This document shows positions 39,096 through 52,211 of a stretch of 64,000 nt of DNA, in pieces. Made by a program: the position numbers and the translations under genes. Where the stretch lies: positions 37,501-101,500 of the forward strand of contig JBBMNZ010000097.1 of assembly GCA_037954325.1 (NCBI GenBank), in the 5' to 3' direction. Under the pieces are notes generated by a model. The model worked only from the letters and a program-made list of their open reading frames with translations, did not search any database and was not told where the DNA came from. Origin of the DNA: Fistularia commersonii (Eukaryota > Chordata > Actinopteri > Syngnathiformes > Fistulariidae). How positions within the stretch are numbered: position 1 is the first letter of the stretch; every line of letters starts with the position of its first letter.

Positions 39096-41157
39096 GAGTG
39101 TTGCATGGTTTTCAGGGAGGAGTTGAGAAAGGGTCTGGGTGGTCAGGGAGAGCTTCCAGATGATTGGACAACAACAGCTAGTGTGATCAGGGAGACAGGT
39201 AGAAGAGTACTTGGTGTGTCATCTGGAAGGAAAGTAGATAAGGAGACTTGGTGGTGGAATGAGGAAGTGCAGGAGTGTATACAGAGAAAATGGTTAGCGA
39301 AGAAGAAGTGGGATACTGAGAGGACTGAAGAGAACAGACAGGAGTTCAGGGAGATGCGGCGAAAGGTAAAGATAGAGGTAGCAAAGGCAAAACAAAGGGC
39401 TTATGATGACTTGTATGCTCGGTTGGATAGTAAGGAGGCTGAAAATGATCTATACAAGTTGGCGAAACAGAGAGATAAAGATGGAAAGGATGTACAGCAG
39501 GTCCGGGTGATAAAGGACAGAGAGGGAAATGTATTGACAGATGCTAGAAGAGTGACAGGAAGATGGAAAGAGTACTTTGAAGAGCTGATGAATGTGGAAA
39601 ATGAAAGAGAGGCAAGGGTAGAAGAGGTGATTATTGTAGACCACAAAGTAGCAAAAATGAGTAAAAGTGAAGTGAGGAAGGCATTGAAGAGGATGAAGAG
39701 TGGAAAAGCAGTTGGTCCTGATGATATACCTGTGGAGGTGTGGAAGTGTCTAGGAGAGGCAGCGGTAGATTTTCTGACTAGATTATTCAACAGGATCTTA
39801 GAGAGTGAGAAGATGCCTGAAGAATGGAGACAAAGTGTGATGGTGCCTATTTTTAAGAATAAAGGGGATGTGCAGAATTGTGGCAACTACAGAGGGATAA
39901 AGTTGATGAGCCATACAATGAAGTTATGGGAAAGAGTAGTGGAAACTAGACTGAGAGCAGAAGTCAGCATTTGTGAACAGCAGTATGGCTTCATGCCTAG
40001 GAAGAGTACTACAGATGCAGTATTTGCGTTGAGAATGCTAATAGAAAAGTACAGAGAAGGCCAGAGGGAGCTGCATTGCGTTTTCGTAGACCTAGAAAAA
40101 GCATATGACAGGGTGCCAAGAGAGGAGCTCTGGTATTGTGGAGGTATTATCTGGTATTATGAGGAAGTCTGGAGTGGCAGAGAAGTATGTTAGACTGGTG
40201 CAGGACATGTATGCCAGCTGTGAGACACTGGTACGGTGTGCTGTAGGGGTAACCGAGAAGTTCAAGGTGGAGGTGGGACTCCATCAGGGATCAGCTCTGA
40301 GCCCCTTCTTGTTCGCAATGGTGATGGGTAGGCTGACAGATGAGGTTAGACAGGAATCCCCATGGACCATGATGTTTGCGGATGACATTGTGATCTGTAG
40401 TGAGAGCAGACAACAGGTAGAGGAAAATCTAGAGAGGTGGAGGTATGCTCTGGAAAGGAGAGGAATGAAAGTTAGTCACAGCAAGACAGAATATATGTGT
40501 GTGAACGAGAGGAACTCGGGTGGAGCGGTGAGGCTACAGGGAGTGGAGATCAAGAAGCTGGAGGATTTCAGGTACTTAGGGTCAACAGTCCAGAGCAACG
40601 GAGAGTGCGTAAAAGAGGTGAAGAGACGGGTCCAAGCAGGTTGGAATGGCTGGAGAAAAGTGTCAGGGGTACTATGTGATAGAAGACTATCGGCCAGAAT
40701 AAAAGGAAAGGTGTACAAGACAGTGGTGAGACCAGCGATGATGTTTGGACTAGAAACTGTTCCAATGACCAAAAGACAGCAGACAGAACTAGAGGTTGCA
40801 GAGATGAAGATGTTGAGGTTCTCTTTGGGAGTGACCAGGATGGATAGGATCAGGAATGAGTCTATCAGAGGGACGGCACATGTTTGATGTTTTGGAGAGA
40901 AGGTCAGAGAAGCCAGACTGAGATGGTTCGGTCATGTACAGAGAAGAGATAGTGAATATATTGGTAGACGGATGCTGGAAATGGAGCTGCCAGGCAATAG
41001 GTCTCGAGGAAGACCAAAGAGAAGATTTATGGACGTAGTGAGAGAGGATATGAAGGTAGCTGGTGTGAGAGAGGAAGATACAGAGAATAGGGTTAGATGG
41101 AGAAGGTTGACTCGCTGTGGCGACCCCTGACGGGAAAAGCCAAAAGAAGAAGAAGAA
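39096..41157 (+). pseudogene. RTE-like LINE inserted into copia-B RT
   Basis: A 5'-truncated non-LTR element of about 2060 bp with RT blocks as at 17884. It is flanked by an 18 bp duplication (39078-39095 GATTTAATTATTGCAGCA; 41158-41175 differs by one base), as expected for target-primed insertion. A 19 bp insertion near 40140-40158 shifts the frame after ELWYC, and CGA to TGA at about 40885 stops the second frame (40105-40887). The C-terminal part persists to about 41130 (RLTRCGDP). The tail is only GAAGAAGAAGAA, unlike the long array in copy 1. Confidence 0.9.
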
Positions 41158-42139
41158 GATTTCATTATTGCAGCAAGCAGCAATGATGCACTCAGCACAT
41201 TTAAACAGAACATGAAATTCAAGTTCAACATGAAAGACCTGGGGAAACTATCATATTTTTTGGGCATACAATTTGAACAAAAGGGGGATGAAATCAAAGT
41301 ACATCCTAAAAATGCTAGAGAGATTTGGAATGTCAGAATGTAAAGCAAGATCTACTCCAAGTGAGCAAAAATTAGAGGGCATCCCTGTAGCTGATGAAAA
41401 TGAGCAAAGTGAACCTGTCGACCCCAAAGAATATCGTGAGATTGTAGGCAGTCTTATTTATGCCATGACTTGCACCAGACCTGATATCAGCTGGATAGTG
41501 AGCAAACTATCACAGAATCTGGCAATGCCAAAAGTAGAAAACTTAGTAGCTGCAAAACATGTTCTGAGGTATTTGAAGGGGACAGCTGATTATGAACTAA
41601 GTTTCAAGACAAATAAGGAGGATTTGAACCTGATAGCTTACAGTGATTCAGACTGGGCATCATCTGTAGAAGACAGACGTAGCACTACAGGCTACTGTTT
41701 CAGTTTAACAAAACAAGGCCCAGCCATTGCATGGAAGTCAAGGAAACAGCCCACAGTGGCCCTGTCAACATGTGAGGCTGAATACATCGGCCGAGCCACC
41801 ACCGCACAAGAAAACATGTACCTGTCTCAACTGTTAAACGGTATGGAAAACAAAATGTACAGTTGCACAACAATCTACGGAGACAATCAGGGGGCCATCG
41901 CACTGAGTAAGAATCCTGTAAACAGACAAAGGTCAAAACACATTGATGTAAAATATCATTTCATTCGTGAAGCACTCAGTGAGGGTTAAATAAATCTTAT
42001 CTATTGTCCATCAGAGGACATGTTGGCAGACATCTCGACAAAACTCATGACAAAGGTAAAAATAGAAAAATTCAAAAAGTGGTTCTTTGGAAATTAAAAT
42101 GTCCAAAGTTTTTTTTTGGATGTTGAGATCAAGAGGGGG
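41158..42139 (+). pseudogene. pol: copia-B pol 3' half (third copy)
   Basis: It resumes at FIIAASSNDALSTFKQ, directly after the LINE. A 14 bp deletion near 41300 (between repeated AAAG words) shifts the frame, so a long frame begins only at 41273. RNase H is otherwise intact to the shared TAA at 41987-41989. The tail INLIYCPSEDMLAD follows in frame to about 42096 and then the purine tract AAGAGGGGG. Everything 5' of WVDD is missing, replaced by the R unit. Confidence 0.9.
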
Positions 42140-42495
42140 TGTTGAGATAGGTGATCTCATTAGTTTTATTTGAGTTTACATTCTAGTATACATATGTTGT
42201 ATTTGTATCTACTCTCAGGAAATGCATGGCACTTTATGACAAGGTTTGGGACTTGTTTTAGTTTTTCGCGACTGTTCAGCTAACTTGACGTTAACTTCTA
42301 CGTCAGTGTTTTTTTTTTGGTATAGCGGTGCTGGCGGGAATTTTTCCCTCACTCTGTACTGTACATGTCCCATGGCTAACCGATGTTGATTCCCGGAGCT
42401 GTGAAGAAGAAAATAAAAGACGATTCAAACAAGGCAAACTTGTGAATTCCTTCCGAAACATGGAAAACGAAGAAGCTGCAAACTTAAACGCATCA
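42140..42495 (+). repeat. 3' LTR of the third copia-B
   Basis: 356 bp from TGTTGAGATAGG to AACGCATCA (one change in the last four bases). It is followed by AGGAC (42496-42500), the target duplicate whose partner flanks the 5' LTRs of copies 1 and 2. Confidence 0.93.
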
Positions 42496-42905
42496 AGGAC
42501 ATTCGTTCTGTATGTAATCAGAAGTTAATAGTGTTAACGGTTTGTGAGAAATTTACAATGCTAGACAAAAAAAGAAATTAAAAGGAAATAATTAAATCAA
42601 TAGATAGACAAATAAAAAATTAAAACGAAAAAGATTGCAAGGGGAATACAACATATAATTAAGTTGGCGATTCACAAGGAATCTCAGACATCAAACTGTA
42701 TATTTTTTGTTGTTTATATATAAACATATACAAAACAAACATATGTTGTTTGTTGTTGTTTATTTTTGGGATATATTGAGGAATATTTGTTGGAAAGGAG
42801 TCACAATCGCTTTTTGATAATGTCGAAGTGTATAGGTGGCTATAGAATTTAAAGATTTCTGTGGAAATTATAGCCTCATCTGTAATTTCCTTGTTGTTAA
42901 GACGG
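42496..42905 (-). mobile_element. L1-clade LINE fragment (3' UTR to ORF2 linker)
   Basis: Near copy of 28486-28905, starting at the copia-B target duplicate. The minus strand encodes NNKEITDEAIISTEIFKFYS near 42885. It meets satellite at the same base (GACGGGCTTCCGC) as the 28.9 kb copy. Confidence 0.82.
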
Positions 42906-43525
42906 GCTTCCGCTTTGCTCCGCTCCTCCGCTCCTCCGCTCTTCCGCTCCGGGCCCTGGAACTCCCGATCTGCGGGACTTCGGTGAATTCCGGGCCAGTC
43001 TTCTGCTCTTCTGCTCTCCTCCGCTTCTTCGCTCCCCCGCTTTGGACCCTGGAACTCCCGAACTGGGCCGGGCTTCTGCCCTCCGCCTCTCCTCTGCTCA
43101 TCCGCTCCAGGCCCTGGCACTCCCGGTCATCCAGTCATTCGCATGTGCGTGCCCGGAAGTCCGGGAGCTCCACTCAAACGTCCGGGGGATAAGGGTAAGG
43201 GGTCCTGCTCCCCCCCCCCTCGCCGCCTCTGAGAAGAGAAACATCTCCTCCGCTCCTCCGCTTCTCAGCTCCTCCGCTCCTCCGCTGCGGAACCAGGCAC
43301 TACCGATCCGCCAGACTCAGGTGAATTGCGGACAGGGCTTTTGCGGTCCTCCGCTCCTCCGCTTTGGGCCCTGGAACTCCCGAACCGCTGGACATAAGCG
43401 AATCAAGGCCGGGCATCTGCCCTCCTCCGCTCCTCAGCTCATCCGCTCGTGGCCCTGGTACTCCCAGTCCGCGGGAACCCCCCCCCCACCCCCCCACCAA
43501 AACAAACTCTCACACACACATAAAC

Positions 43526-43569
<44 letters not shown>

Positions 43570-43570
43570 C

Positions 43571-43637
<67 letters not shown>

Positions 43638-43960
43638 GAACTCATCATAGCTGTGCTAATAGCATTGGCCGAAACGTATCCACAACAAAACAAACATTAG
43701 CTCATCCACTCATTCACATATGTGTGTGCCCAGAGGTACGGGAGCTCCAGTCATACGTCCGGGTGATCTATGTCCGGAGAAGGCTCACATTGGCCGGTCT
43801 AAGGGATCCTGCTGCCCCCAAGCTTCCCCGCCTTTGAGAAGTGAAACATAACTCCGCTCCTCCGCTCCTCCGCTTCTCAACTCCTCTGCTCCTCCGCTAT
43901 GGGCCCTGGTACTCCCGATCCTCCGAACTCAGGCGAATAGCGTGACGTGCTTCTGCTCTC
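42906..43960. repeat. composite satellite with CA array
   Basis: CTCCG blocks, two module M copies (about 43145-43220 and 43735-43815), and a CA array of about 126 bp at 43511-43636. No gene is supported. Confidence 0.88.
43511..43636. repeat. CA microsatellite
   Basis: Almost pure (CA)n with a few TA and CC interruptions. Confidence 0.95.
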
Positions 43961-44096
43961 CTATAAGCCCCTACACACTTCAAACACGGCTGTTATCACC
44001 CTGTTACTGCATTGCAATGACACCCATTTGCTTTTGATCTCAGTGTCTGCCACCGTAAGGAAAAAGCGGGGGGACGGGGGGGGGGTGACGGGAGAC
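43961..44096. repeat. degenerate R-unit fragment
   Basis: GTTATCACCCTGTTACTG followed by AATGACACC matches the R unit (VITLLLYFNDT region of the 123-codon frame) with considerable divergence, then a G-run at about 44069-44086. Confidence 0.55.
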
Positions 44097-44303
44097 ATAA
44101 GGGCATTCGTTCTGTATGTAATCAGAAGTTAATAGTGTTAACGGTTTGCGAGAAATTTTTAATGCTGGACAAAAACAGAAAATTAAAAGGAAATAATTAA
44201 ATAAATAGATAGAAAAATAAAATTAAAAACTAAAAAAAAAATTGCAAGGGGAATACAACATGTAATTAAGTTGGCCGTTCACAAGGAATCTCAGACATCA
44301 AAC
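44097..44303 (-). mobile_element. L1-clade 3' UTR fragment
   Basis: GGCATTCGTTCTGTATGTAATC to CAGACATCAAACTG matches 42500-42700. It lacks the poly(A) end and abuts a second L1 copy. Confidence 0.75.
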
Positions 44304-45080
44304 TGTTTTTAATTGAACATAAATAGTACACACAAATATACAAATGTACAAATAAACATGGCAAGGTAGAACTGAATGTCAATGAAACAACCAGGGATGA
44401 GGAAGCAACGGACATAAGGACATTTGTTCTGTATGTAATCAGAAGTTAATAGTGTTAACGGTTTGTGAGAAATTTACAGTGCTAGACAAAAAAAAGAAAT
44501 TAAAAGGAAATAATTAAATCAATAGATAGACAAATAAAAAATTAAAACGAAAAAAAAATTGCAAGAGGAATACACATGTAATTAAGTTGTTGTTTTTTTT
44601 TTCCAAAAAAAAGGAATCTCAGACATGGGTAACTGTATATTTTTTAGTTTTTGGATTTTTCCATAAGTTTTAAGGATTTTTTTTTATAATTCAAAATCGT
44701 TTATGAAGAAATTAAAATTTGGGGAGCATTTTTGCATTCTGTTTTTGTGAATGAAGAACTTGGCCAGGCCTAAAAGAACATTGACATAGAGTTCATCTGT
44801 TATGTTGCTTATAAGTAAACCAAATGTGATATCATCTTTTGAGAGGGAAACTGGTGATGATGGAATGAGAATGAGAAAAAATATATGGTCAGTGGTTTCA
44901 ATGTTGTCTTCACAAAATGTACAAATATTATCTTCAAAAGTAAAGCGTACCCGCAATAATTCCTTAGATGGGTAGATGTCATTCATAATTTAGAAGTGGG
45001 TCTCTTCTTGCCTTGGGGGGTATGGGTAGAGTCAGACACATAGTTCGCAGCGTGGCAATCGATTCCTTATCAAATTTATT
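44304..45080 (-). pseudogene. L1-clade LINE 3' end: C-terminal zinc motif and UTR
   Basis: The minus strand has the 3' UTR ending near 44304 and a frame (44986-44684) with NDIYPSKELLRVRF and CTFCEDNIETTDHIFF, the C-terminal CxxC...H motif of L1-type ORF2. It continues the RT frame at 45081-46230 after a frame break. Confidence 0.8.
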
Positions 45081-46228
45081 TCAAATATTATTTTTGTTTT
45101 GACGTCCAGGGAATAAGTTTCCTGTGAAACATGTCCTAATAAAGGAGTTGCTGCACTTTCTGTCCAGAATTGAGATTCCCTGGAGTGATAGTCGGGGTAA
45201 CTGTGGTTGTACGGTTCGGTGCGTCATTATATTTTTGGTCAGGAATACAAATTGTCGAGGCAGTGCGTTTCGTGACTTTATCAACTCTAATATGGGAGGC
45301 TTAAATCTGTGTGTAGTACAGAACTGTTCATAGTCTAGACGACTGCCATTGTCATCCATCAAGTCAATTATTGACCATATACCTTTCTCAAAGCATTCCT
45401 TGTAAAACAGAGGTTTGTTGCCACGCAGTACATATCTATTGTTCCAAATTATTGTACTGTGTGGTGAGAAATTGTGTACATATATCATTTTCCAGTATAA
45501 TAGTATTTGTTTATGGAACTCTGAAAATTGGACAGGAATCTTGTTGATATCCAAGTCAGAGATAAGTAGAAGACTTAGGCTGCCGACTATGTTGAATAAG
45601 TAGTTTGGAGTACAATACCAGAAAGAATGATGATGTTTGATCCAGGATTTCAACCAGTTCACCTTCAATGTCCCATTCAGGCAGTCCAACTCTATCACTT
45701 TCAGCCCTCCTTCACTTGTTTCTTTCACCATATGAGAGTTTTTTAGATGGTGTGGTCTGTTCCTCCAGATAAAGTTGAAATTTATTTGGTTAATAGATTT
45801 TATGAGTTGATTTGGAGCAGCATTGGAATACACTGGGTATATACATCTGGATAAACATTCCATTTTAGTCAAATATATCGGGCCTAATATTGATAAATCT
45901 CTTTGGAGCAATATATTCAATTTAGCTTTACTTTGATTCAGTTTAGATTCAATGTTCCTGGATTGATTTAACTTTTGGTCCTTAGATAGGAAAATGCTCA
46001 AGTATTTTATTTCTGATTTGATAGGAACATTACTGATTTCCTTTAGTGGTGAGTCATGCAGCTCAAGAAGTTTGCATTTCTTTAAGTTTAATGACAATCC
46101 TGAAGCCTTGGAGAATGTTTTAATTTTTTCAACGCTTATTGGGACTTGATGTTCATTTTTCAAAACTAAGGTTGTGTCATCTGCCAGCAGGCTAATAACA
46201 ATTTCTGTCCCCGACATTATTTCTGTCC

Positions 46229-46230
<2 letters not shown>
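45081..46230 (-). pseudogene. L1-clade LINE ORF2 fragment, second copy
   Basis: Same segment as 26782-27860 from the LADD box through FNFIWRNRPHH to DRKCS, with an extra HDS at the LELHDSPLK position and more 3' sequence. The first residues of the open frame (46337-46231) are CA-repeat translation. The identical 5' junction (GACATTATTTCTGTCCCACA followed by CA repeats) in both copies shows they derive from one truncated insertion. Confidence 0.85.
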
Positions 46231-46275
<45 letters not shown>

Positions 46276-46280
46276 ACACA

Positions 46281-46327
<47 letters not shown>

Positions 46328-46660
46328 ACTCACACACACCTTAATTCCACTCTTTTATATACGCATGTCTGGAGTTCCGGGAGCTCGTTCTCAACGTTCT
46401 GGGGATAATCATAGCTGTGCTGATAGCATTAGCCGAAACGCCCCCCCCCCCCCCCCCACACACACACCACCACCACCCCACACACACACATTAGCTCCTC
46501 CATTCATTCACATGTACACGCCGGCTGCTCCGGGAGCTCCACGCCGACGTTTCGGGGATCGATGTCCGGAGAAGGTGCACCATTGCCGGTCCGCGGTGTC
46601 CTGTAGACCCCCCCCCTCCATACACACATGCAATACGCCTTGAAACGCATCGCTCGCACC
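46231..46660. repeat. CA array and module M, duplicate of 27.86-28.23 kb
   Basis: (CA)n at 46234-46338, poly-C at about 46441-46457 and a module M (about 46520-46605). Similarity to the 28 kb copy ends at GCTCGCACCG. Confidence 0.85.
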
Positions 46661-46848
46661 GGCGTCCTACTGCCCCTAAACTTCCCATCCTCTGCCATTG
46701 AGAAGAGAAACATTACCTCCGCTCCTCCATTCCTCCGCTTCTCCGCTCCACCGCTCCTCCGCTCCTCCGCGATGGGCCCTGGTACCCCCCCCACCTAAAC
46801 AAACTCTCACACATACACACACGAACACACTCACACAGACACAAAAAC

Positions 46849-46897
<49 letters not shown>

Positions 46898-48607
46898 TAA
46901 CTCATCTTAGCTGTGCTAATAGCATTAGCCGAAACGCATCCACAACCAAACAAACATTAGCTCATCCACTCATTCACATGTGTGTGCCCAATGGTCCGGC
47001 AGCTCCAATCATACTACCGGGTGATCTATGTCCGGAGAATGCTCACATTAGCCCGTCTAAGGGGTTCTTCTGCCCCCAAGCTTCCCCGCCTCTGAGAGAA
47101 GAAACATTACCTCCGCTCCTCTGCTCCTCCGCTTCTCAGCTCCACCGCTCCTCCGCGATGGGCCCTGGTACTCCCCCCCTCCCCCCCACCTAAACAAACT
47201 CTCACACAAAATCACTCACACACACACAAAAACACACAAACACACACACACACACATACACACACACCTGAACTTATCATAGCTGTGCTAATAGCATTAG
47301 CCGAAACGCATTCACAACCAAACAAACATTAGCTAAACCACTCATTCACATGTGTGTGCCCAATGGTACTCCCTGTCCACGACCCCCCCCCCCCACCAAA
47401 AGAGCCTCTCTCACACACACACACACACAAAGACACTCACACACACACAGACACACACATAATCACATACACATACCTTAAGTCTTCATAGCTGTGCTAA
47501 TAGCTTTAGCCGAAACGCATCCACAACCAAACAAACATTAGCTCATCCACTCATTCACATGTGTGTGCCCTGGTACTCCGTGTCCGCGACCCCCCCCCCC
47601 ACCAAAACAAACTATCACACACATACACAAAGACACTCACACACACACACACACTGACACACATACACACATTAAGTCATCATAGCTGTGCTAGTAGCAT
47701 TAGCCGAACGCATCCACAACCAAACAAACATTAGCTCATCCACTCATTCACATGTGTGTGCCCAATGGTCCGCTTCTCCGCTCCACCACTCCTCCACTAT
47801 GGGCCCTGGTACTCCCGATCCGCCGGACTCAGGAGAATTAAGAATAAGAATCAGAACAACTTTATTAATCCCGAAGGAAATTGCAGTGCCAGAGTTACAG
47901 AAAATATAACAGTAATAAATAATAAAAGAAAGGCAGAATTATAAATAAAAATAAACTATGAACTATAAAGTGTTTCAGTGAAACTATAGAGTGTCTTAGT
48001 AAGCACTGATAAAACTATAAGTGTCTTAGTAACAAGTGGGGTAAGGAGTGCGCAATAGTATGATAGAAGGGAACATTATAGTGTAGCTGTTATGAGATGA
48101 GATGAAATATTGCACAATGTAGCTGTTATGAGATGAAATATTGCACAGTTTCTGAATATTGCACAGAAATGAGATATTGCACATTTTTGTTTGTTTTTAA
48201 GTTAAAGATAGGTTTTTATGGTTGCCGGCGGCTGAATGGGACGTGCTTCTGCCCTCCATCCGCTCCACAGCTCATCCGCTCCAGGCCCAGCTACCCCCTG
48301 TCCGCGCCCCCCCCCCACCTAAACAAACTGTCACACACATATACACAATCGCACACACAAACACACACACACACACACACAAGAACACACAAACACACAA
48401 GAACACACAAACACACAAACACACACACACACACACACACCTTAAGTCATCATACCTGTGCTAATAGCTCCCAAGCTTCCCCGCCTCTGAGAGGAGAAAA
48501 AATACCTCCGCTACTCCGCTTCTCAGCTCCACCGCTCCTCCGCTATGGGCCCTGGTAACCCCCCCACCTAAACACACTCACACACACACAAAAACACACA
48601 AACACAC

Positions 48608-48650
<43 letters not shown>

Positions 48651-50166
48651 AACACACCTTAACTCATCATAGCTGTGCTAATAGCATTAGCCGAAACGCA
48701 TCCACGACCAAACAAACATTAGCTCATCCACTCATTCACATGTGTGTGCCCAATGGTCCGGGAGCTCCAATCATACGTCCGGGGGATCTATGTCCGGAGA
48801 ATGTGAGCATTAGCCCGTCTAAGGGGTTCTTCTGCCCCCAAGCTTCCCCGCCTCTGAGAGAAGAAACATTACCTTCGCTCCTCTGCTCCTCCGCTTCTCA
48901 GCTCCACCGCTCCTCCGCTATGGGCCCTGGTACTCCCCCCCCCCCACCTAAACAAACTCTCACACAAAATCACTCACACACACACAAAAACACACAAACA
49001 CACACACACACACATACACACACACCTTAACTCATCATAGCTGTGCTAATAGCTTTAGCCGAAACGCATCCACAACCAAACAAACATTAGCTCATCCACT
49101 CATTCACATGTGTGTGCCCTGGTACTCCGTGTCCGCGACCCCCCCCCCCACCAAAACAAACTATCACACACATACACAAAGACACTCACACACACACACA
49201 CACACTGACACACATACACACATTAAGTCATCATAGTTGTGCTAATAGCATTAGCCGAAATGCATCCACAACCAAACAAACATTAGCTCATCCACTCATT
49301 CACATGTGTGTGCCCAATGGTTCGCTTCTCCGCTCCACCGCTCCTCCGCTCCTCCGCTATGGGCCCTGGTACTCCCGATCCGCCGGACTCAGGAGAATTA
49401 TGGGACGTGCCTTTGCCCTCCATCCGCTCCACAGCTCATCCGCTCCAGGCCCAGCTACCCCCTGTCCGCGCCCCCCCCCCCCCACCTAAACAAATTGTCA
49501 CACACATATACACAAACGCACACACAAACACACACACAAACACACACACACAAGAACACACAACACACAAACACACAAACACACGCACACACACACACAC
49601 CTTAAGTCATCATACCTGTGCTAATAGCTCCCAAGATTCCCCGCCTCTGAGAGGAGAAACAATACCTCCGCTACTCCGCTCCTCCGCTTCTCAGCTCCAC
49701 CGCTCCTCGGCTATGGGCCCTGGTACCCCCCCCCCCACCTAAACACACTCACTCACACACAAAAACACACAAACACACACACGCACACACACACACATAC
49801 ACAAACACACCTTAACTCATCATAGCTGTGCTAATAGCATTAGCCGAAACGCATCCACTACCAAACAAACATTAGCTCATCCACTCATTCACATGTGTGT
49901 GCCCAATGGTCCGGGAGCTCCAATCATACGTCCGGGGGATCTATATCTGGAGAAGGCTCACAGTGGCTGGTCTAAAGCGTCCGACTGCCCCCAAACTTCC
50001 CATCCTCTGCCTTTGAGAAGAGAAAAATGACCTCCGCTCCTCCATTCCTCCGCTTCTCCGCTCCACCGCTCTTCCGCGATGGGCCTTGGTACCCCCCCTC
50101 CACCTAAACAAACTCTCACACACACACACATGACCACCCTCACACAGACACAAAAACAAACAAACA

Positions 50167-50201
<35 letters not shown>

Positions 50202-52169
50202 TAACTCATCATAGCTGTGCTAATAGCATTAGCCGAAACGCATCCACAACCAAACAAACATTAGCTCATCCACTCATTCACATGTGTGTGCCCAATGGTC
50301 CGGGAGCTCCAATCATACGTTCGGGGGATCTATGTCCGGAGAATGCTCACATTAGCCCGTCTAAGGGGTTCTGATGCCCCCAAGCTTCCCCGCCTCTGAG
50401 AGGAGAAACTATACGTCTGCTACTCCGCTCCTCCGCTCCTCCGCTTCTCAGCACCACTGCTCCTCCGCTTTGGGCCCTGGAATTCCCGAACCGCTGGACA
50501 TAAGCGAATCAAGGCCGGGCATCTGCCCTCCTCCGCTCCTCAGCTCATCTGCTCGAGGCCCTGGTACTCCCTGTCCGCGCCCCCCCCCCCCACCTAAACA
50601 AACTCACACACACACACACACACACGAACACACACACAGACACACACACACACACACCTTAACTCATCTTAGCTGTGCTAATAGCATTAGCCGAAACGCA
50701 TCCACAACCAAACAAACATTAGCTCATCCACTCATTCACATGTGTGTGCCCAATGGTCCGGCAGCTCCAATCATACGACCGGGGGATCTATGTCCGGAGA
50801 ATGCTCACATTAGCCCGTCTAAGGGGTTCTGCCCCCAAGCTTCCCCGCCTCTGAGAGAAGAAACATTACCTCCGCTCCTCCGCTCCTCCGCTTCTCAGCT
50901 CCACCGCTCCTCCGCTATGGGCCCTGGTACTCCCCCCCCCACCTAAACAAACTCTCACACAAAATCACTCACACACACACAAAAACACACAAACACACAC
51001 ACACACACACATACACACACACCTTAACTCATCATAGCTGTGCTAATAGCATTAGCCGAAACGCATCCACAACCAAACAAACATTAGCTCATCCACTCAT
51101 TCACATGTGTGTGCCCTATGGTACTCCCTGTCCGCGACCCCCCCCCACCAAAAGAGCCTCTCACACACACAAAGACACTCACACACACACAGACACACAT
51201 ATACACTCATACACACACCTTAAGTCTTCATAGCTGTGCTAATAGCTTTAGCCGAAACGCATCCACAACCAAACAAACATTAGCTCCTCCACTCATTCAC
51301 ATGTGTGTGCCCTGGTACTCCTTGTCCGTGACCCCCCCCCCCCCCACCAAAACAAACTATCACACACATACACAAAGACACACACACACACACACACTGA
51401 CACACATACACACATTAAGTCATGATAGCTGTGCTAATAGCATTAGCCGAAATGCATCCACAACCAAACAAACATTAGCTCATCCACTCATTCACATGTG
51501 TGTGCCCAATGGTCCGCTTCTCCGCTCCACCGCTCCTCCGCTATAGGCCCTGGTACTCCCGATCCACAAACACACACAAACACACACACACACACACACA
51601 CACAAGAACACAAAAACACACAAACACACAAACACCCACACACACACACACCTTAAGTCATCATAGCTGTGCTAATAGCATTAGCCGAAACGCATCCACA
51701 ACCAAACAAACATTAGCTCGTCCACTCATTCAAATGTATGTGCCCAGAGGTCCTGGATCTCCGGTCATACGTCCGGGGCATCTATGTCCGGAGAAGGCTC
51801 ACATTTGCCGGTCTAAGGGGTCCTGCTGCCCCCAAGCTTCCCCGCCTTTGAGAAGAGAAATATAATATCGCTCCTCCGCTCCTCCGCTTCTCAACACCTC
51901 CGCTCCTCCGCTATTGGCCCTGGTACTCCCGATCCTGCAAACTCAGGAGAATTGCGAGAGGTGCTTCTGCTCTCCTCCACTCCTCCGCTTCTCCGCTCCT
52001 CCGCTTTTCCGCTTTGGGCCCTGGAACTCCCGAACCGCTGGATATAAGGGAATCACGGGCTGGGCTTATGCCCTCCTCTGCTCCTCAGCTCATCCGCTCG
52101 AGGCCCTGGTACTCCCTGTCCGCGACCCCCCCCCACCTAAACAAACTCTCACACACACACACAGACACA

Positions 52170-52211
<42 letters not shown>

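Larger units (their letters stand above)
29262..41157. repeat. large segmental duplication, copy 2
   Basis: Same order as 6340-19909 but lacking unit U3 and its R unit (about 1.7 kb). The central LINE differs at its 3' half from copy 1 (ends RCGDP, keeps both target duplicates). Confidence 0.9.

Noticed and set aside
43947..44132. Small gene after the 43.5 kb CA array
   Set aside because: It is a degenerate R-unit fragment joined to an L1 UTR piece.
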